A DNA stretch of 64,000 bases from Agrypnia vestita (taxonomy: Eukaryota; Arthropoda; Insecta; Trichoptera; Phryganeidae): positions 186,001 through 250,000 of the forward strand of contig JADDOH010002332.1 of NCBI GenBank assembly GCA_016648135.1, read 5' to 3'. A program made the translations under genes and the position numbers. Positions 47,397-59,086 of the stretch are shown here, one piece after another; within the stretch, counting starts at the first letter, position 1; each line of letters starts with the position of its first letter. The notes below the pieces were generated by a model. The model searched no databases. It was given only the letters and a program-made list of their open reading frames with translations, and was not told the DNA's origin.

Positions 47397-48357
47397 ATTG
47401 GCAGTTATGAGAATAGTACGCTAGAATAGTTTACTGCTATACGAAGACTTCCAAAGCGAACCAGATGTCCAGAATAAGGTTCGAAACGCCCGTACACAAC
47501 AGAGACAATGCAAAAACTTACTTTGAATCCTCTGGCTTGCCAGAAAACTCGGCACTCCTCTGTAATGCACTGTATGATTTTTGCTGTCTCCACCCTGATA
47601 ATAATTCACTCTCACGAATGAATACGAGATACTGGCGCGTAATTCAATAAAAAAAAATTCGGTTTGAACAGGAGCGAAGGTAGATCAGATCAGATAGATG
47701 ACAGGTGTTTATTTTTTTATTATTGCAAGCAGCAGTGACGGTCAAATTAACTAAAGTTCGGCATTGGTCGGTCGGCGCATCGGAGATAATTGATACAAGG
47801 TAGAGAATTTGCCTATCTTTCTCATGAACAGGCGTTCGACACATATTACAAAAATATATAGATACTGGCGCGAAATGACAGCAATATCAAAAAAAAATTT
47901 CATTGCAGTAACCGAGGATCAAAATCAAATTTAAAATGCACTGAATTCTACATTTTATGCATTGTCACGTGTCAGGCAAATGAAAATACTGAAAATTAAT
48001 TAGCGATTTTTTAATTAGTGATTATTTTATTATTAAATGGACAAATTTAACATGAACTAACCTTAAAGCTATTCCTTAAATCATACTATTTCGCAATTTA
48101 TCACTCGTGTATGACCACTTTATTATCGCAGGGTAATACTTTATTAATCACTTGCAAGAATATTCCATTTAAACGCCAATTCCATACATAATTGCACATT
48201 GACATCATTTTTCGGATATAAGAAATATTAAATTAATATGGGTGTTTGAAGTGAAGACAGATAATTTTTCTTCCCACAACTCTAACTAACAGCAGATATA
48301 TATAATTATAGTACATTTTATCAGCAATTGACGTGAAAATAATTTAATTTTGATAAT
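47397..48357. other. No gene seen
   Basis: AT-rich sequence between the hAT MITE and the Helitron. The short frames around 47,405-47,650 are on both strands and have no domain. Confidence 0.5.
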
Positions 48358-48634
48358 TAATATATATATATATATATATATAAAAAGAAACCCGTGTTTC
48401 CCTATCCGCCAAGTTTTCTCCACAACCAGCCACAACCACCCATCGGTGGTTATGATGGTGGATAGCCCTTGGTGTCACATAGAAAATATGCGAGTTTGGT
48501 GGGGGTGGCTGTGCGTGGGTGGGAGTGGGTGACGAAAATGTGCTTTCTAGCACATTGTTTTGTTATGGGAAGGTCGCAAATGCTTCAAATAGTTTCAAAA
48601 TAGGCGCGTCGACTGTGTCGGTAAGTCTAAAAGG

Positions 48635-48708
48635 TTCCGGAAAAACTTGTTCTAGAAAGTTCTGGAAGGAGAAGGTTCTAGAAAATTCCCGAAAGTTCTA
48701 TAAGATTC
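48635..48708. promoter_or_regulatory. Heat-shock element array 1 (HSF sites) in the Helitron
   Basis: Alternating TTC and GAA triplets spaced exactly two bases apart, the HSF trimer code. They start at 48650, 48655, 48660 and 48665, then after a one-base shift at 48671, 48676, 48681, 48686, 48691 and 48696. Extra partial sites are TTCcgGAA at 48635-48642 and TTC at 48706. Three inverted pentamers suffice for one HSF trimer, so ten make a very strong site. Binding is inferred from sequence only. Confidence 0.75.
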
Positions 48709-48746
48709 TAAACTGAGTGGCGGAATGTGTTGGTGTGTCTAGGAGG

Positions 48747-48815
48747 TTCCTGTACATTCGATAAATTTCTTGAAAGTTCTGGAAGTAGAATGTTCTAGAA
48801 GGTTCAAGAAAGTTC
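48747..48815. promoter_or_regulatory. Heat-shock element array 2 (HSF sites) in the Helitron
   Basis: TTC/GAA triplets start at 48767, 48772, 48777 and 48782, then after one extra base at 48788, 48793, 48798, 48803, 48808 and 48813, so the 4+6 layout of array 1 is repeated exactly. The sequence between the pentamers differs more from array 1 than the pentamers do, although the arrays descend from a duplication. Confidence 0.75.
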
Positions 48816-49369
48816 AATGATTATCCAAACGGTGTACTAAAAAACTACGCGCGAAGCTGCGCGGGCACAGCTAGTTTGTGCTATAATTTTATTTTTCATG
48901 TATCGGTTATGTATAATATGCCAATGTAAAACTGTGATGAGGAAAATGAGAATAAAACTGGGCGCGTACATAATTAGTGGCATTCTTTGTGTTAGATCTA
49001 CCAGTGCTTAGCTGGAGAGAGCAGCCGCAACTTAACACCTGTGACCCAATGACTCAAGAAAATAACTCATGAACACGGACTTCAGAAAACATTTTTTTTA
49101 AATATTAATTAGAGACATACATGATACTCCTAATAAGACTAAGCCCATTATCCCAATTACAAGTGTCTTTGGCACGCTTCAGCAACATGTATTTTTACAT
49201 TTATGTATATTTTACATGTACGTTTTTGTGTTTTATATATTTAGTGTTTGAATATAGTGTGATCATATAAGAATATGTAAAGAAAAATTCATTTAATGGA
49301 TCTATAGATTCAGGTCATCGTTTAGGAAATGGGTGTTGTGTATGAGTGAATTTTTGAATGATGATAAGG

Positions 49370-49850
49370 TATCTGCAAGAATATCAGCATCAATGTTAGG
49401 GTCAGCACAATACATATTATATGTGCGACACAACCTTGTGATGGGAGAAAAGTAGGTAACCAATATTATTAGTGTGCTGGCTTATTCTAAAGAATTCCGG
49501 GTTTCTTATATGGGATTTAACATGCAAATTTATGTCAGATAGAGCAAGAGAATCAATAGCTCCGCTGGGAATCTTGTGTAGCACAACGAGATCGGATATT
49601 TTCCGTCGGGACTCAAGTTTGTGCATCTTGAAAAAGGCAAGTGGATCCTCGTAGCTGTGGGTGATTGTGTTGACCAGCTTTGTATGACGAAATACGTAGA
49701 AACTTTTTCTGCACTCTTTCGATTCTCACAACATGTGTTGTATAATAAGGTGACCAAATAACTGACGAATATTCCAATACACTTATACGTACTAGAGATA
49801 TATAGAGAATTTTTAGATTTTTAAAGTTGTGACGAAGATTAATTTATCTG
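49370..49850 (-). pseudogene. LINE reverse-transcriptase C-terminal fragment
   Basis: Minus strand: LKILYISLVRISVLEYSSVI, WSPYYTTHVVRIERVQKKFL, then after frame changes LESRRKISDLVVLHKI and FRISQHTNNI. The LEYxSVIWSPYY...IERVQKKFL string is typical of the thumb region of Jockey/CR1-like elements. Several stops. Confidence 0.7.
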
Positions 49851-49882
49851 ATCAATGGACGAATAATACTACTAATTTTGTT

Positions 49883-50017
49883 GAGTAGCTTGTTGTTCTT
49901 GTGGTTAGGACTCTCGCCTCGTGATCCAAAGGTCGCGGGTTCGAATCTCACTACAGATCAGCAAGTTAGAATTGATGTGACATGTATTCTGTGTTCGCAT
50001 CTCTATTTAAAAAAAAT
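49883..50017 (+). mobile_element. tRNA-derived SINE, copy 2 (internally deleted)
   Basis: Shares the GAGTAGCTTGTTG start, A box, B box GGTTCGAATC (49938-49947) and the TTGATGTGACATGTATTC tail with copy 1, but lacks about 50 bp between AGCAAGTTAG and the tail. Confidence 0.8.
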
Positions 50018-50282
50018 ATGTCTCTGTAAAAAAGGGATGTGTATATTAATTTCTACATAAAAAGTTTAGAGCAATGCGGTTTGCTTTAATCCCTGTATTC
50101 ACTTTTTATATATGAATATAAAGATAAATTTTATTTTGCGTTCTCAATGTTTATTTCTGTACTTTATAGTGAATCTCGGCACACTTTTTATTTTATTTAA
50201 TTACAATACATATGAGAAACGGGTTGTAAAATTTTAATATATATACAACATTCAAAATTTTTATCATCAACAACAAAAATCA

Positions 50283-50402
50283 AGAGTGGAAATGGTTATC
50301 ACTTAAGCCAGCCTTACAATAGGTCGTTAGTCCTATGAACACCCAAAGACATCCATACTTACTCTCCCATGAAAAATATAATTTCGTCGCTATGAGAACA
50401 TA
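50283..50402 (-). mobile_element. Solo terminal repeat of the 38-kb palindrome family
   Basis: TATCACTTAAGCCAGCCTTA ... AACACCCAAAGACATCCATA ... ATTTCGTCGCTATGAGAACA matches the same terminal repeat, diverged. Confidence 0.55.
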
Positions 50403-51429
50403 TATACTAGTATATTACAAATATAAGAATGCACTGTTCAATACCTCTTCCCTCGAGACAAGACTTATTGCTTTCGACGACCATATTTAATCTTCCACAT
50501 GCACTCGAGCTTATTTTTTTATTTCTTCCATTCGGAAAAGTGACTCAATATTCGTTGTCTTAACCTAAGTAATGGATCCCGTATAAATCATAATTTATGA
50601 TAATCTCGACACGCGGTGTTGGAAGAGATAGCTCACTCCGGTCAGACGAAAGAGACCCCAGAAGAATAATGAAGGCGGAGAAACTGCAAAAACCGAGAAA
50701 TAGTCAGCGGGAAAACACGGCCACGTGACTCGTGAAAGATAAATGGGAATAAATTCGGCCACGGAGTCAATAAACATGCAAGGGTGGCTACCCCTTCGTG
50801 GAGTGCCTCCGCCGAGGGAGATTTGCGGGGAAATGAAACGAAAATCATAAAATGTGGTCACGTAACACCACATATTATACCACACCGGGCTGTATAGCGG
50901 TGAGCCCAGGGCTTCCATTATTATTCTAACCGGAGCCTTTCTTCGTTCGGTGAAAGAAAGAAATCTTATCGTTTGGTATTTAAAAAATAAGCCGTCCTTA
51001 CGCGGACCTGAATCCATTTTAATAAATCCTTAACAAAGACACATTTTTTCCCGTTTTCCGTTTCAATTCAATTCCAGTGAACAAAGAATGATAAAAAAAA
51101 ATTCTTGAAAGCACTTGAAAGGGTTTAAGAAAAGTATTCTTTAAAGGAAAATAAACACAGACAATTTTTGAGTGGAGTGGCTGCGAACAGTCAACTGAAG
51201 AGTAAAATCTAGAGGAGCAGAAGTTATCTCTGTTTTGCAATACTCGTCTTGATGATGTCAAAGATATAATATTGTGCTGGAATGGATGAATTAATAAGAA
51301 TGACTGAACTTCTGTTTACTTTGACTATCCTTACACAAATATATATATAAACAACTGCCAATTCTGGAACTTGATCATGGCCTAAGACGCGAGTTTTGAG
51401 AACAGGTGCTTGCGAGGAAGTCTTTGAGG
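50403..51429. other. No gene supported; GC-richer patch
   Basis: A 140-codon minus frame (50595-51017) lies in a GC-richer stretch. It reads as low-complexity chance coding with no domain. It could be a conserved non-coding element. Confidence 0.4.
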
Positions 51430-51975
51430 AATGGACGCAATAAACTTCTGCAGAGTTGGTATAGATTTATTTATTTATCTTAATAATTTAGTTCCGCACA
51501 AAATGTTGTGTGGACTAATACATGATTTCACTTGGACATGTTGCATTCCATCTAATCATTTAAATTTTTGTAGTATAATTTTTGCACTTCTGTTTAAACC
51601 TCCTTCTATTCTCCATGTTTTGAATTTCCTTTGGCAGGCTGTCGAAGATTTTTATACCTTTATACATCATACCATTTTGTGAGGTGTTTTTATTTTTCTT
51701 TGGTAGTCTTATGTTGTCGCTTCCTCTTGTATTGTAGGAATGAAAATCCTTATTCAGCTTCATCCTGTCATCAAAGTATTTGGGTACTAATCCTTGTTTA
51801 ATTTTAAATATTTGGACCATTACATTATCTATTATTCTTTGATTTACAGTTTCCAGTCCTAGGGCATTCAACATTTTTGTTATTTTAGTTTTCCTATTAT
51901 GCGCATTGCTCTGTTTTGTACTATTTGGATGATAGTGGTCACCAATGTGGAGTACGAGGAAGAAGTCTCTACTGT
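51430..51975 (-). pseudogene. CR1/Jockey-like LINE C-terminal fragment
   Basis: Minus strand: a short RAMRIIGKLK stretch (VQNRAMRII is common before the C-terminus), then an open 104-codon frame with VMVQIFKIKQGLVPKYFDDR, FHSYNTRGSDNIRLP, QNGMMYKGIKIFDSLPKEIQ and FKQKCKNY. Order and motifs match the C-terminal tail of CR1/Jockey ORF2. No 3' tail seen. Confidence 0.7.
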
Positions 51976-53584
51976 ACTCTACTCACGAAATCTTCATTAT
52001 GTGTCAGGATAATGTATATTCTTCTTATGCCCTAATCATTGGCTATCATTTATAGTTCTACAATAGACTGGCCCTAACATTCTTCTTCTTTCTGGGCTCC
52101 GTTTTTCCATGCATTGTTAGGTCCAAGATCTCTGTAAGTTTCATGATATATGTAGGGGTGTACTTAAGCGTGCGGCGAACAAGTAAGAAAGATAGTAAGA
52201 ATAGGTACTCAGAGTCGGTATATTTACAGATTCATTTCGAATGATTCGAGATTTACAGGATGCAATAAAAGTATGAAAGCTTCAAGTTGGTTTGAAGTTA
52301 TAAAGCGAAACGCGTGTAAATGACTCTACGGGAAAAAGGAATGAAAGAATAAGAAACGACTCGCGGTACGAACCCGCACCGCGCTGGTCGCATCTTGCAT
52401 ATGCTTTATGGTACATTCACTCTTCAGACTCTAGACCACCATAAACCTGGGGCGAAATCGACACCCGAGCGACATCTGGCGACCGCGGGCGCTGGCACCG
52501 ACCAGGGCGAGCGGAAACGCAGCGAAACCATTACAGAAGCCGCTAGATTCAGTTTTCACTGCAGTACGAATTTTAGCCTTGTGGGTGTTAGGGTGAACGC
52601 TCACGCGGTTGTAGGATTCATCTGCCACTCAGACCCACAAGACCGCTATAAACCTATACTTAGTAGAATATACAAATAGATGCAATGCGTCTTGCTCCCA
52701 CACTTGCTAGTAGGAAGCTGGAATTGGCGATGAAATATTAAATGGACTTAGTCGTAACTTTAATTCTTAAATCTTTATTATTTCTAGATTATTGATATTT
52801 CTGTACCAGAGTTAGGTGTAATAAGTAATATTGTGCTGATATTTTGAGATAACGATCACATAATTAACGGGTTTTAAGTTGAGAGAAAAAAGTGTCAGAT
52901 TGAAGGCTCTGTTATTGAAGGCTATATTCCTGGCAGCCCTGGCTCCTCTTCACCTCTTGGCTCGTGGCGCAAGCTGTCACTTCTTACTGCATTACTCATA
53001 AATCATCACTCATGACCACAACTCACAAACAATCGTGCCGTCGCTGAATTTAAATGCTTCCAATAAACTCAATCATTGTTCGTGTAGTGTTAATACAACA
53101 AACAGAAAACAAATGTTGCTAGGAGATGCCAATTTTCATTATTCAATTCAATTTTCTATATTCAGAAAAGTTTCTAAAAGTGGTCCACGAAAGTCCAATT
53201 TCACAAGCAGTTACCGCAAATAAATATCCAATCAGACATATTCTTAATCTTATTAAATGTGCAATGTACTATCAAAGACCAACGTACCGCCGGGCATAGG
53301 GAGAGGATAGCAAAGTATTCCAAATAATATATAGAAAATATCAATTATGAATAAACAAGTTATTAAAAACGGTATTATGAACATTGAATATGATCAGTGC
53401 GCTGCTATTTTGTTTAAATATAATTAACTTTAAGAACGCAATTATTTCAACAGCATTACAATTAATAAACATTCATATAGCCGCTAGGAATATTAGAACA
53501 GTACAACCGTTAGATTGAGTATGATTCTTTTATGTTTGTAATTTAAATGTTTATTTTAAGGTTAATTAATATTAATCTGTCCTG
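51976..53584. other. No gene supported
   Basis: A GC-rich patch at 52,350-52,620 is open on both strands without a recognisable product. On the minus strand near 52,355-52,380, GGTTCGTACC resembles a pol III B box, but no convincing A box is seen. Confidence 0.4.
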
Positions 53585-53670
53585 AAGAAGATTAAGTACA
53601 ATCAAAATCGGTGTACATTGTATGTCATATCAATGAAATGGCTTAAAACAAAATATATATTTTTATTGAA
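53585..53670 (+). mobile_element. Penelope-like arm with decayed hammerhead
   Basis: Plus strand CUGAAGA, GAUU-AAGUAC-AAUC stem, then AAAAUC where GAAAC is expected, followed by a tail ending TTTTTATTGAAATAAATAAA. G12 is lost; not expected to cleave. Confidence 0.45.
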
Positions 53671-54689
53671 ATAAATAAATAATAATTTGCTGTCATGCAC
53701 ATTTAGAATACTCGCACACATATACACTGGTAAATTATATGCTAAAGAAATATTAAGCTGTATATTAAAGTCCTTGGATGAGCTTTCCAGCTAGTGTTAA
53801 CATTAATGAATAGAATAAATCTGCGTGGCACCTACACAATACACGAATGTTAATTATTACCAAGTATATGACGTGTGTTCCTGGTATCTCGTATTGCGTG
53901 TCGACCTGGGCCAGTTTTATATAATTTATTCTAATCTCGTTGACTGTTTACAAAAAAATAAAGACATTATTTTACACATAAATAGTTGTTTACACAATAT
54001 AATCGTGTGTGTGGTGTGTTCCTTTGTAGTTTTATTGTAAACTGCTTCACAAAATTTCTTACAGATTACGAATTAATTGAAGAATGTGTTTTGTCCATCT
54101 TCACGAATGGAATCGAAATTGGTATATGTTAAAAATTATCAATGCTGTTTATGTGAAGTTTGCTTGTTTTTAAACTTCGCCGCCGGTATTAAACGTGTGA
54201 TAATCTTTGAAGTGAAAATTAACACACTTCCTGTCATCAATAAATGTAGCTGAAATTTTGCAAATCCAAACTATCTGAAATTTTGCACATCGAGTAGATG
54301 TCGATGACAATACATTTTTTTTGGTCTCACATACTCGCATGTACAAAAAAATGCAAATATATCTTAGTTGTTCAGGCAAGTACCTACCTACTTTCTGGTA
54401 CTATTATAAAATTGTTTAAATCGTGGACACTTTAGAAATTATCTCTTTATTTAAAATTACTACAAATCAAAAGCTGATTGTTATTCTGTAAAATATAATA
54501 AAGGGAAACCGAAACCTCGCATGTGAAGAATTTAAAATTGAAACATTATTTTAATGTATTAATTTAAAAAATATAATTACTGATTATGCGTCATCACGAA
54601 TTTAATAATATAAAAATCAAAAATAAATAGTTAAGAATCCAGGTTTAAATTATGCAAAAGCGGCCAGCCCACAAATGTTGTTCTTACGC

Positions 54690-54820
54690 ACTATTGAAAT
54701 GAAACTTTCTAAGAAGGCTAACCTCAAAGATAAAAAAAGTTATTGTGCTTCCGAAACCGGTTGGTGTCACCAAAAAAATAAAGTTGCTTAAACCAAGTGA
54801 ACTTGTGTTTAATTTAATTT
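54690..54820 (+). mobile_element. Decayed Penelope-like arm
   Basis: CCGAAACCGGUUGG, the GAAA plus palindromic ACCGGU part of a hammerhead, is followed by a tail (TTAAACCAAGTGAACTTGTG) also found near 60,770. No CUGANGA remains upstream. Confidence 0.35.
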
Positions 54821-55376
54821 GCACTGAATCACCACAAAGGGATAGCTGATTACAATAGTTTAAAAAAGTTATCTATATGTGCTTCAATCAAACAAACAAA
54901 AATTGATAAAAGGACGTAATGGATGACGCAGAAATTTTAGCGTTTAAAAAAGTGGAACTGTCACCAATTCTAGTAACAAGAGCTAGTAAAAAGTACTTAA
55001 TAGTATAAATGATGAGATGAAAATGTCCAACATCGATGTCATCATATCAAAAATTTTGGAGAAAAGCTACTTCAAATTAGATATTTTTATAATTTTCTTT
55101 TATGCTCATCTTAATTAAAATGTTGGACTGGCTTTAAAGTTAATTAGATTGAATATTATTAATTCCCTTGTTTTAATGAAATAACCGCGTTTTTTCACTA
55201 TATTCCTCGTGGTCACCCTCCTTTTATGATCTGTTTAGCCCTGACCTATTAAAATGATGGCAAACTTGTGCGTATGAATGTCAGTTACTCGATTACGGCC
55301 AATGTCTCTTACGCACGCAAAGCGTTAACAGACAACTGACCCCTAACCAACTAACGCCTAATTCCTGCACACAAGT

Positions 55377-55415
55377 ATAAATACGTATCCCGCCGCGCCA
55401 GTTACCCAGTTAACC
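55377..55415 (+). promoter_or_regulatory. Possible core promoter
   Basis: TATAAATA at 55377-55384 with CAGTT about 31 bp downstream in a GC-rich context. The frame after it (55455-55643, GTG start) has a hydrophobic end but no recognisable domain. Weak. Confidence 0.3.
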
Positions 55416-55643
55416 GTTGGCAGCTCTAACTATGCAAGCAGAGTTAAACTGTGGGTGGTAAAGGTTTTTCATCACTGTTCTAGACCCCAGAGTACGAACT
55501 TACTAAGTACGAGTCCATCAACTCTTTTTAAACCTTCATCATCTTCACATCTTGCATTGCTCTCTCGACGCACCACTTTCAACTTTTTTCTGTTGATATT
55601 TGTAATCATAGTTTTACATACTGCATTTAGAAAGTGGTTTTAA

Positions 55644-57270
55644 CATATGTACATCAGTTAAATTCAAATTAGCACATAAAATTTATTTTTCTTAAATTGA
55701 GTAGCTTGAAAGGTCTCAACACGTAGTTTCTCTAAACGTTGTCTAGTCACTTCATTCCTAAAAACTAATTTACTTAGCCTGCAAATTAATGAAAAACTGT
55801 GATCCTTTTATGGATATTAAATTATTGTTGCCCAGAGCAAGCAAGAGCAGAATTCCTCCGGATGAAAAAGATATTATTACGAAGCCATAACCTAAACCTA
55901 TATTTTTTATGAGAATGATACGATGCTATGTGTTCCCTGTCCTTATTAAAAATAACTTACTATTGTCTATAACCTATTCTACATAGATGGGGCTGAAAAA
56001 CTAAGGTAAATACGATGAAAATGGTATTAGTTTTAATTGCCTACCAAATACAGTAGCAATTTAATGTTATAATTTTCAAATTTCTGACAGCGATAATGAC
56101 TGAAAGTAACAGAACAAAAAAAGGTCGCACGTTCACCTAATTAATGTATACAAAAGGAAATGGACAATTAGCTTTTCTTCATTTCAAATTTACGTAAGCA
56201 TGACACACAAAATAACCCAGGGATTTTCCCGTATTAAAAATACAATACAACAAACATGTCTCGCTTGTAAACATACGTATATATATATGTACATTTAACA
56301 TTAACAATAGAAAAGAAATTCACCTGCGTGGAACATTATATTTTATATCAATTACTTGCAAAAGTATTATGTAATATTTTATGATTAATTATGTATACAT
56401 AATACAATGCGCAGGTATGGTAATGAATATGCTAATCTGTCAGAGAGATTTTTCATATGATTTACATTATTACAAATGTTCATTGATTGAAAATATTCTT
56501 CCTGTCATTTGATACGCATTTTCAATTTACATTTTTAACTTGATTTTCAGTTGTTCAGAGAATTTTTTTGTGCTTACATTTTTATTTTTCCTACATTTGT
56601 CTCTCAATGTTCTGCAATGTAGTGATTATTCTAATCCATCGTCTGATTTCGCCAGTACTGCAAAAGCTATTTGTGATTTTTTTTTTTAATTTTATCACTA
56701 TTTTGTTCTGCGATTTTGTTATTTATTTATAATGTGTTACTACTTAAACATTATTTTAATACATACATATATTTCTTAATTTATTTAATCAATATTTATA
56801 TAATATTAATCAATATTTATAACAATAACCAGTTTAAAATTATCTAGTATTGCGTAGTGGTGATGTTTTTATTCATGTATATGTTACGCAGAGTTGAATA
56901 TGAATTGTAATGACCCGGACCCATGATTGATAACTTTCGGCTAGAGACAAACTCTGTGACATGAATTATGTATGCTCCCATGAAATGCTCCAAACGCCAA
57001 ATGTTAGTCCATTGACCACTTTTTAAATACTACTTTGCTTTAAAACATTATTATTATTTTTAGCATTAACTTTGTGGTTAGACATTATATTATATTTCTA
57101 AAGAGCGCTTTGTTCAATTTAACTTACACAAAATATATGGTAACACTCACATTAGACCCCTCCCCCTCTCACTAACTCTCCGTCATAGATTTCTGATCGT
57201 TCTGCAGGCAAGTTAGTGCATGATAGTCTTTGACAAGATTACAACGCATATGATAAATATTGGTGAAAGG
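55644..57270. other. No gene seen
   Basis: AT-rich with short simple runs; no frames or repeats I can support. Confidence 0.5.
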
Positions 57271-57287
57271 TTAACAGTACCATGGTT

Positions 57288-57546
57288 TTTTCAAGTTTGT
57301 GTTTACTGGGGTATTATGCCGTGTTGTTACGACCTTTCGGGCCGACGTTTCGGATACCATTGCAGGGTCCATCATCAGGGCTGATGTGTTGCTTTTTATA
57401 TTTTGATGATGATGATGATGGATGATGATGATGGACCCTGCAATGGGATCCGAAACGTCGGCCCGAAAGGTCGTAACAACACGGCATAATACCCCAGTAA
57501 ACACAAACTTGAAGATTCTGAGTGGCCGTGAAAACCTAAGAACATT
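57288..57546. mobile_element. Hairpin retroposon with paired inverted hammerheads, copy 4
   Basis: A 259-bp insertion flanked by an exact 13-bp TSD, CAGTACCATGGTT (57275-57287 and 57547-57559). The arms are inverted copies of about 95 bp running from TTTGTGTTTACTGGGG to GGACCCTGCAATGG, with a (GAT)n spacer. The tail GAAGATTCTGAGTGGCCGTG lies outside the palindrome and is shared by all four copies. TSDs of 13-19 bp fit target-primed reverse transcription. No protein is encoded (the minus-strand ORF across it is an artefact of the palindrome). Confidence 0.8.
57344..57378 (-). ncRNA. Minimal hammerhead ribozyme, intact core
   Basis: Minus strand: CUGAUGA, stem II GGACCC paired with a GGUAUCC-type strand, GAAA, ACGU palindrome, cleavage triplet GUC. 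The opposite arm on the plus strand has the same sequence, but GAT-repeat growth has replaced the C of CUGAUGA by A, so only one arm keeps a full core. Confidence 0.65.
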
Positions 57547-57597
57547 CAGTACCATGGTTGTGGTGTATAGTGTTCTAAACATAGTAGTGCAGTGTTT

Positions 57598-57640
57598 ATG
57601 ACGAAGAGACGGGTACGTCTCGAAACCGGTAGACCTAAAA
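57598..57640 (+). ncRNA. Hammerhead ribozyme motif with perfect stem II, C3 lost
   Basis: AUGACGA, GAGACG/CGUCUC (six perfect pairs, loop GGUA), GAAA, palindrome ACCGGU, then A. Only C3 of CUGANGA is changed (to A), a change known to kill hammerheads. The following ~60 bp to 57,690 is probably the arm tail. Confidence 0.55.
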
Positions 57641-58430
57641 TCCGATAGTGGTTTATGCTAATTCAACTATCACTCTGTTGCTTCAAAACGTTTATTTTAA
57701 ATACTAGTATGCTTTAAACGATATTCAATCAATGTTTAATGCAAGAACAAGACAATTTCTACGTAAGTGTCAAAACGTATAATTTATTTATTTGTGTGCA
57801 TACGGTTCATAGCACCATTTCAAAAAATAGTGGATTCAAAGATATACCCTTACAATATAAACAGTATTTAAAAATGTACACACGAAAATCACCAAATTTT
57901 AAATATTTCATCAAAATATAAAAAGTAATTAAATGAATTTATTGATATCAGTTGCATTGCCACTCTTAAAAAACAAGTGTGCACGCAAATGTCAAGCTAG
58001 GTGACCTTAACATTGTTTATTATTTTATTTCATTTGCTTTGTCTGTTTCATTTTTAATTTTTTTCTCCTAAGTGTTGTATTGTGTTTTTTCCTTTTCTTT
58101 TCTCGTACTGTATTGATAAAGTATTATCCTTTATTTTTGAACACATTTAAGTTACAATGATTATTGCACTATTCCTTTTGCAAATTAATAATTTTTCAAT
58201 GTAAAAGAGCGTATAAATAAATAAATTATAATTATAAATTATAAAGAGCTATCCGCGGAGAAGAAATAAAATGTCAACGTGATCAAATAAACATAATATG
58301 TACATTACACAATTATTTTGCAATATAATTATTCTACATATCTCATCATTATTCCTCCCAGGCAGCTCATTCGCATTGCCCCACGCGTTCAAGCTGTCTA
58401 TCTGTGCTGGCGCAGTCGAGGACTGGGCAT

Positions 58431-59086
58431 TAGTGATGGGTCCGCTCTGTACTCACTACTACAATGTAGTACTACACTACATTGAAGTGCACACTTCGCA
58501 CACTTTGATGTGTAGTGCACACTACAAATTACAAACACCAAAGTTATTGAAAGTATAAACTTCAAATACCTAGTACACATCATTTCAAAGCGAACACTAC
58601 AAAGTACATACACTTCAAAGTTATCGAAAGTATGAGAAACATACTTTAAATAGTGCATTTTTTACGTGAAATTTTTGGAAAGTTGATGTAGCTAAACGAA
58701 GAAATCTGTGGAAACTGTAACAACATGGTTTGAAAATTTTTTGGAATCGAATGAAGAAATCTGGCTGGCGACCTTTTTTTTTTTTAGCTCGCCAAATTTT
58801 TATTTGGGAAAAAAATTCTTCACTTTAGTTAAAAATTTACTTCACTATTACTTCATTTCATTACTTCACTTCATTATTATTACAATTACTTCACTTCATT
58901 TACTTCACTTCAATTACTTCACTTCAATTACTTCACTTCAATTACTTCACTTCATTTCGTAGTACTACAATTACTTCACTTCAAGTAGTTTTTACTACAA
59001 TTGTAGTGTACACTTTGTAGTCTTCAAACTGGTGAACGTGTGTGTGTTGTAGTCTTCATTTTGAAATGTAGTTTTTCCCTTCGCTA
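58431..59086. mobile_element. Non-autonomous hAT element (MITE), copy B, just upstream of the GPCR
   Basis: A 656-bp element flanked by an exact 8-bp TSD, CTGGGCAT, at 58423-58430 and 59087-59094. It starts TAGTGATGGG and ends with the imperfect inverse (TAGCGAAGGG on the other strand), which is the hAT terminal pattern. The interior is full of ACTTCA, TAGTGTACACT and TTGAAGTGTA subterminal motifs and has no transposase. A 15-bp tandem repeat of the TTACTTCACTTCAAT type fills about 58,880-58,965. Copy A at 46,728-47,396 is clearly homologous. The right end lies 208 bp before the receptor ATG, so it may supply part of the 5' UTR or promoter. Confidence 0.85.

Larger units (their letters stand above)
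48358..48874 (+). mobile_element. Non-autonomous Helitron
   Basis: The 3' end has the Helitron hallmarks: a short GC hairpin at 48848-48863 (CGCGC, loop GAAGCT, GCGCG), seven bases, then CTAG at 48871-48874 followed by T, the expected A|T insertion point. The 5' end is only approximate; it lies in or next to a TA microsatellite, from which a decayed TC start cannot be told. No Rep/helicase is present. The interior carries two heat-shock-element arrays (separate entries), which are duplicates of each other with about 117 bp between equivalent points. Confidence 0.7.

Noticed and set aside
52355..52440. Possible SINE or tRNA on the minus strand
   Set aside because: A B-box-like GGTTCGTACC is present, but spacing to any A box is wrong for a tRNA.
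55455..55643. Small membrane-protein-like ORF behind a TATA box
   Set aside because: GTG start, no domain, low-complexity serine-rich start; the promoter is kept as a weak candidate only.
57400..57435. (GAT)n run that could be read as a CRISPR-like or minisatellite array
   Set aside because: A plain trinucleotide repeat at the hairpin tip; no spacers. I saw no CRISPR array anywhere, as expected in an animal genome.
58880..58965. Tandem TTACTTCACTTCAAT repeats as an independent satellite
   Set aside because: They lie fully inside the hAT MITE and are part of its interior.
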